Shown piece after piece: positions 61,946-64,000 of a stretch of 64,000 nt of DNA; position 1 is the first letter of the stretch; every line of letters begins with the position of its first letter. The notes below the pieces were generated by a model. The model made no database searches and was not told where the DNA came from. It was given only the letters and a program-made list of their open reading frames with translations. The translations under genes and the position numbers were made by a program. Origin of the DNA: Desulfotomaculum nigrificans DSM 574 (GTDB lineage: Bacteria; Bacillota; Desulfotomaculia; Desulfotomaculales; Desulfotomaculaceae); NCBI RefSeq assembly GCF_000189755.2, contig NZ_KI912183.1, positions 1,118,257 through 1,182,256 of the forward strand, written 5' to 3'.

Positions 61946-62104
61946 TTACAACATGCTTCGTTCAGCCCTCTGTATCGCCAGCTTGACAAAGTTACCACAC
62001 TCTCTAGAGGTTAGGTTACCATAGTCGTTGCCTTGGATACGGTCCGCTACACCCATTTCCCGGGCTAACTCGTATTTCAGGGCATCACTCATATATTTAG
62101 CCAT
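61946..62104 (-). CDS. Small acid-soluble spore protein, alpha/beta type
   Basis: 52 residues from ATG 62104, with GGGGGGT upstream; longer upstream starts lack a site. MSDALKYELAREMGVADRI and GNLTSRECGNFVKLAIQRAE show the two conserved helices of alpha/beta SASPs, which coat and protect spore DNA. It is shorter than typical members (60-70) and GNLTSRECG is the usual GPR-adjacent Gly-rich second half. Expected to be made in the forespore; a sigma-G promoter was not confirmed. Confidence 0.9.
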   Translation of the reverse strand: MAKYMSDALKYELAREMGVADRIQGNDYGNLTSRECGNFVKLAIQRAERSML

Positions 62105-62250
62105 GTTCTTACCCCCCTTATTAATTAAACTGGCCATTTTGCACATTAACTATACCAGGTAAAAAGTTTCTCTGGACTTTTAACTCCTAAACATAAATAA
62201 TTTAATATTGTGAAACCCAAAGCAATAATCAGCACAGGAGACATATTATT

Positions 62251-63009
62251 ATGAGTAAAAACTTACAAAAATTATTCTTAACACAGGTTACCAGGGCCAT
62301 TAGCCATTTTAAAATGATTGAACCAGGTGATAAAGTTGTGGTGGGGGTTTCCGGCGGTAAGGATAGTAGTACTTTATTATTTTTTCTGAACATGTACCGC
62401 CACCGGTATTTAAAAAAGATTCCCTTTGAGTTACATGCTGTACATTTGGATATGGGTTTAGGAGCAGATTTAGCTCCCCTGAAGGAATTTTGTCACAGGC
62501 TAAACATTCCCCTGACTATTAAAAAAACTGACATTGGTACCATTTTGTTTGATATAAGGAAAGAAACCAACCCTTGCGCCTTATGTGCCAACCTGCGCCG
62601 GGGCGCTCTTCATAACACTACCCTGGAGTTGGGCTTTAACAAGGTGGCTTTAGCCCACCATTTGGATGATGTTATGGAAACCTTTTTCATGAGTTTAATC
62701 TTCAATGGTAATATGAAAACCTTTGCCCCCAAAACCTACCTTGACCGTACTGATTTAACCGTGATCCGCCCCTTTATCTATGTGACGGAGGACCAAGTTT
62801 TAGAGTTAGTGGATTTAGAAAACATTCCGGTGGTGCATAATCCCTGCCCGGCCAACAAGAAAACCAAACGGGAGGAAATTAAACATCTGGTAGACAACCT
62901 GGCCCAAACATATCCTGACATTCGGCAGAAGTTTTTAACTTCACTGCTTAATTTTGATGCCAAAAACCTATGGCCTGCCAGAGAAAACAAAAAAGGCCGG
63001 TGGGGCTAA
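62251..63009 (+). CDS. TtcA-like tRNA thiolation protein
   Basis: 252 residues. The PP-loop SGGKDSS is near residue 35. CALCANLRRG, a CxxC after the core, and NPCPANKKTKRE near the end fit the TtcA/TtuA group that puts sulfur into tRNA with a [4Fe-4S] cluster. 2-thiocytidine-32 synthesis is likely but not proven, since close relatives act elsewhere. Start ATG behind CAGGAG. Confidence 0.88.
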   Translation: MSKNLQKLFLTQVTRAISHFKMIEPGDKVVVGVSGGKDSSTLLFFLNMYRHRYLKKIPFELHAVHLDMGLGADLAPLKEFCHRLNIPLTIKKTDIGTILFDIRKETNPCALCANLRRGALHNTTLELGFNKVALAHHLDDVMETFFMSLIFNGNMKTFAPKTYLDRTDLTVIRPFIYVTEDQVLELVDLENIPVVHNPCPANKKTKREEIKHLVDNLAQTYPDIRQKFLTSLLNFDAKNLWPARENKKGRWG

Positions 63010-63030
63010 CCAGCCCGCCGGCTTTAGTCT
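62990..63030. terminator. Terminator shared by convergent genes
   Basis: GGCCGGTGGGG and CCCGCCGGC(T) pair around CTAACCAG; on the minus strand TTTTTTGTTTT follows. It overlaps the end of the ttcA-like gene. Confidence 0.7.
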
Positions 63031-63059
63031 TAATTTTTATGAGGTCACAACTCACTTTT

Positions 63060-63545
63060 TTATGCGGTTTCGGACTTAAACCAACGGGCATTAACCCTTT
63101 CCTCCGCCGGTTCAATCACCTTATTAAAGGCGCGCAAATCACCGGCACCGACAATATCAACCCCGCTGGGAACAAATAAGAAAATTTCAGAACTAACCTT
63201 TTTGGCAGACCCGTTAAGGGCAAATACCACCCCGCTGGCATAATCCAAAATACGCTGGGCCTCTTCAGGATGAACTTCCGACAAATTAACAATAACAGTT
63301 TGTCCACCTTTCAGGTGTTCAGCTACGATTTGCACATCGGTAAAGGTTCGTGGTTGGGTGGATACAATTTTGGTTTGCCGCACGGAAGGAACAGCAGCCA
63401 ACTCAGGACGGGGTATGGATTTACGGATGTTTTGTTCCTTGCTGGGAATTTCAGGTGCTTTTTCCGGTTTCTTTTCTGCTATCTCTTCTTCTACTTCTTC
63501 AAAGCCAATAAAATTTAAAAGTTTGTCTATAAAACCGTGAGACAA
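63060..63545 (-). CDS. sepF: Cell division protein SepF
   Basis: 161 residues. SepF polymerises and tethers FtsZ to the membrane. The N-terminal helix (MSHGFIDKLLNFIGFEE) is the membrane anchor, residues 20-65 are a flexible linker, and the C-terminal core reads VQIVAEHLKGGQTVIVNLSEVHPEEAQRILDYASGVVFALNGSAKKVSSEIFLFVPSGVDI. It is not in its usual ylm-cluster setting here: neighbours are ttcA-like and a redox protein gene. Confidence 0.94.
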   Translation of the reverse strand: MSHGFIDKLLNFIGFEEVEEEIAEKKPEKAPEIPSKEQNIRKSIPRPELAAVPSVRQTKIVSTQPRTFTDVQIVAEHLKGGQTVIVNLSEVHPEEAQRILDYASGVVFALNGSAKKVSSEIFLFVPSGVDIVGAGDLRAFNKVIEPAEERVNARWFKSETA

Positions 63546-63726
63546 CCTAAACGCTCCTTTCGGCTCAGCCTACAAAATGTTAATCCGGTCGACATAAAAA
63601 ACCTCTAATGGTATTATGCGGAAAAATTTGCTATTTTTCTATAGGACTATGGGCCTATTTACAAGTGAAGTTTTTCCTATCTCATGGGTAAACTAACGGT
63701 AAGCTGTTAAAGGGAGGTTGTATTAA

Positions 63727-63984
63727 ATGGGTGACTATCATGTAACTCTTTTTACTTCGCCGTGGAATAAAGCCGAATGTGATCAGGCCAGGCAATTTCT
63801 AGAGGAAAAAGGTATAAATTTTGAGGAAAAAAGTATCCAAGATCCCGGAGCTAAGGGAGAACTGGCCAAAAAAACAGGCCGTACTGAATGTCCTTCCATT
63901 GATGTAAACGGTCACCTGGTGGTAGGCTTTCTACCTAACAAATGGAATCATTTGCTAAGCGATGAGCCTCTGGAACTCACCTAA
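63727..63984 (+). CDS. Glutaredoxin-like protein lacking the canonical CxxC
   Basis: 85 residues with a thioredoxin fold: YHVTLFTSPWNKAECDQARQFLEEKGINFEEKSIQD, then CPSIDVNGHLVVGF with the cis-Pro strand. Where glutaredoxins have CPYC the sequence reads SPWNKAEC, so the N-terminal redox Cys is replaced and a Cys occurs seven residues later. The protein may be non-catalytic or use Cys of KAEC and ECPS. Start ATG behind AAAGGGAGG. Confidence 0.8.
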   Translation: MGDYHVTLFTSPWNKAECDQARQFLEEKGINFEEKSIQDPGAKGELAKKTGRTECPSIDVNGHLVVGFLPNKWNHLLSDEPLELT

Positions 63985-64000
63985 TAAATCTAGTGGTGAT

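Noticed and set aside
1-64000. CRISPR arrays, tRNA or rRNA genes
   Set aside because: No regularly spaced identical repeats and no recognisable tRNA or rRNA sequence were seen when reading the intergenic regions.

Overview
The window looks like chromosome of an anaerobic, spore-forming, Gram-positive bacterium of the Desulfotomaculum/Desulforamulus (Peptococcaceae) type. Support: an alpha/beta-type small acid-soluble spore protein, a SleB/CwlJ-type cortex hydrolase, SepF, a YpiB (UPF0302) protein and GlpX, together with heterodisulfide-reductase modules, an APS-reductase-like pair, a tungsten aldehyde:ferredoxin oxidoreductase and two selenoprotein genes. Gene order, strong AGGAGG-type ribosome binding sites and many hairpin-plus-T-run terminators also fit a low/mid-GC Firmicute. 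Species assignment is inference.

Layout. 1-5.1 kb: end of a GlcD-type FAD oxidase, tungstate-binding lipoprotein TupA behind a probable Mo/W-cofactor riboswitch with terminator, a YaiI protein and an FtsA-like ATPase with extra C-terminal domains. 5.2-11.2 kb: alpha-glucan phosphorylase, then a three-gene envelope cluster (repeat/TPR protein, PRC-barrel, VanW). 11.3-14.6 kb: tungsten-enzyme operon (ferredoxin fusion, AOR, MoaD) that ends in a SelW-like selenoprotein read through an in-frame UGA. 14.8-21.4 kb: amino-acid permease, YitT protein, an AprBA-like pair, a broken DASS anion transporter and a Crp/Fnr regulator, with matching operator-like sites. 21.5-25.1 kb: Lon-like protease and a radical SAM protein. 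25.1-33.6 kb: an ECF sigma / beta-propeller / ABC-transporter operon split by an IS607-type element. 33.7-41.5 kb: GlpX, MFS transporter, pseudouridine synthase, YpiB, molybdopterin oxidoreductase, Hsp33. 41.5-46.2 kb: a DUF134-Mrp-NifX-MinD cluster resembling the orange-protein (ORP) gene set. 46.4-48.2 kb: DUF1294 protein and a GntR-ChrA pair with palindromic operators. 48.3-50 kb: a 217-bp structured inverted-repeat element, a spore hydrolase and two small proteins. 50-60.6 kb: an hdrCBA-hdrA-mvhD-frhB-like operon. 60.6-64 kb: ThiM, SASP, TtcA, SepF and a glutaredoxin-like protein.

How the parts may work together: tungstate uptake, pterin-cofactor sensing and the AOR operon form one metal theme. 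The Hdr operon joins HdrBC, an HdrA carrying an inserted GltD-type NAD(P)H domain, a second HdrA, a selenocysteine MvhD and an FrhB-like subunit; it reads as a soluble flavin-based electron-transfer (possibly bifurcating) complex linking NAD(P)H, ferredoxin and a disulfide or other low-potential partner. Several genes were given starts that differ from the longest open frame because a ribosome binding site sits in front of an internal codon.
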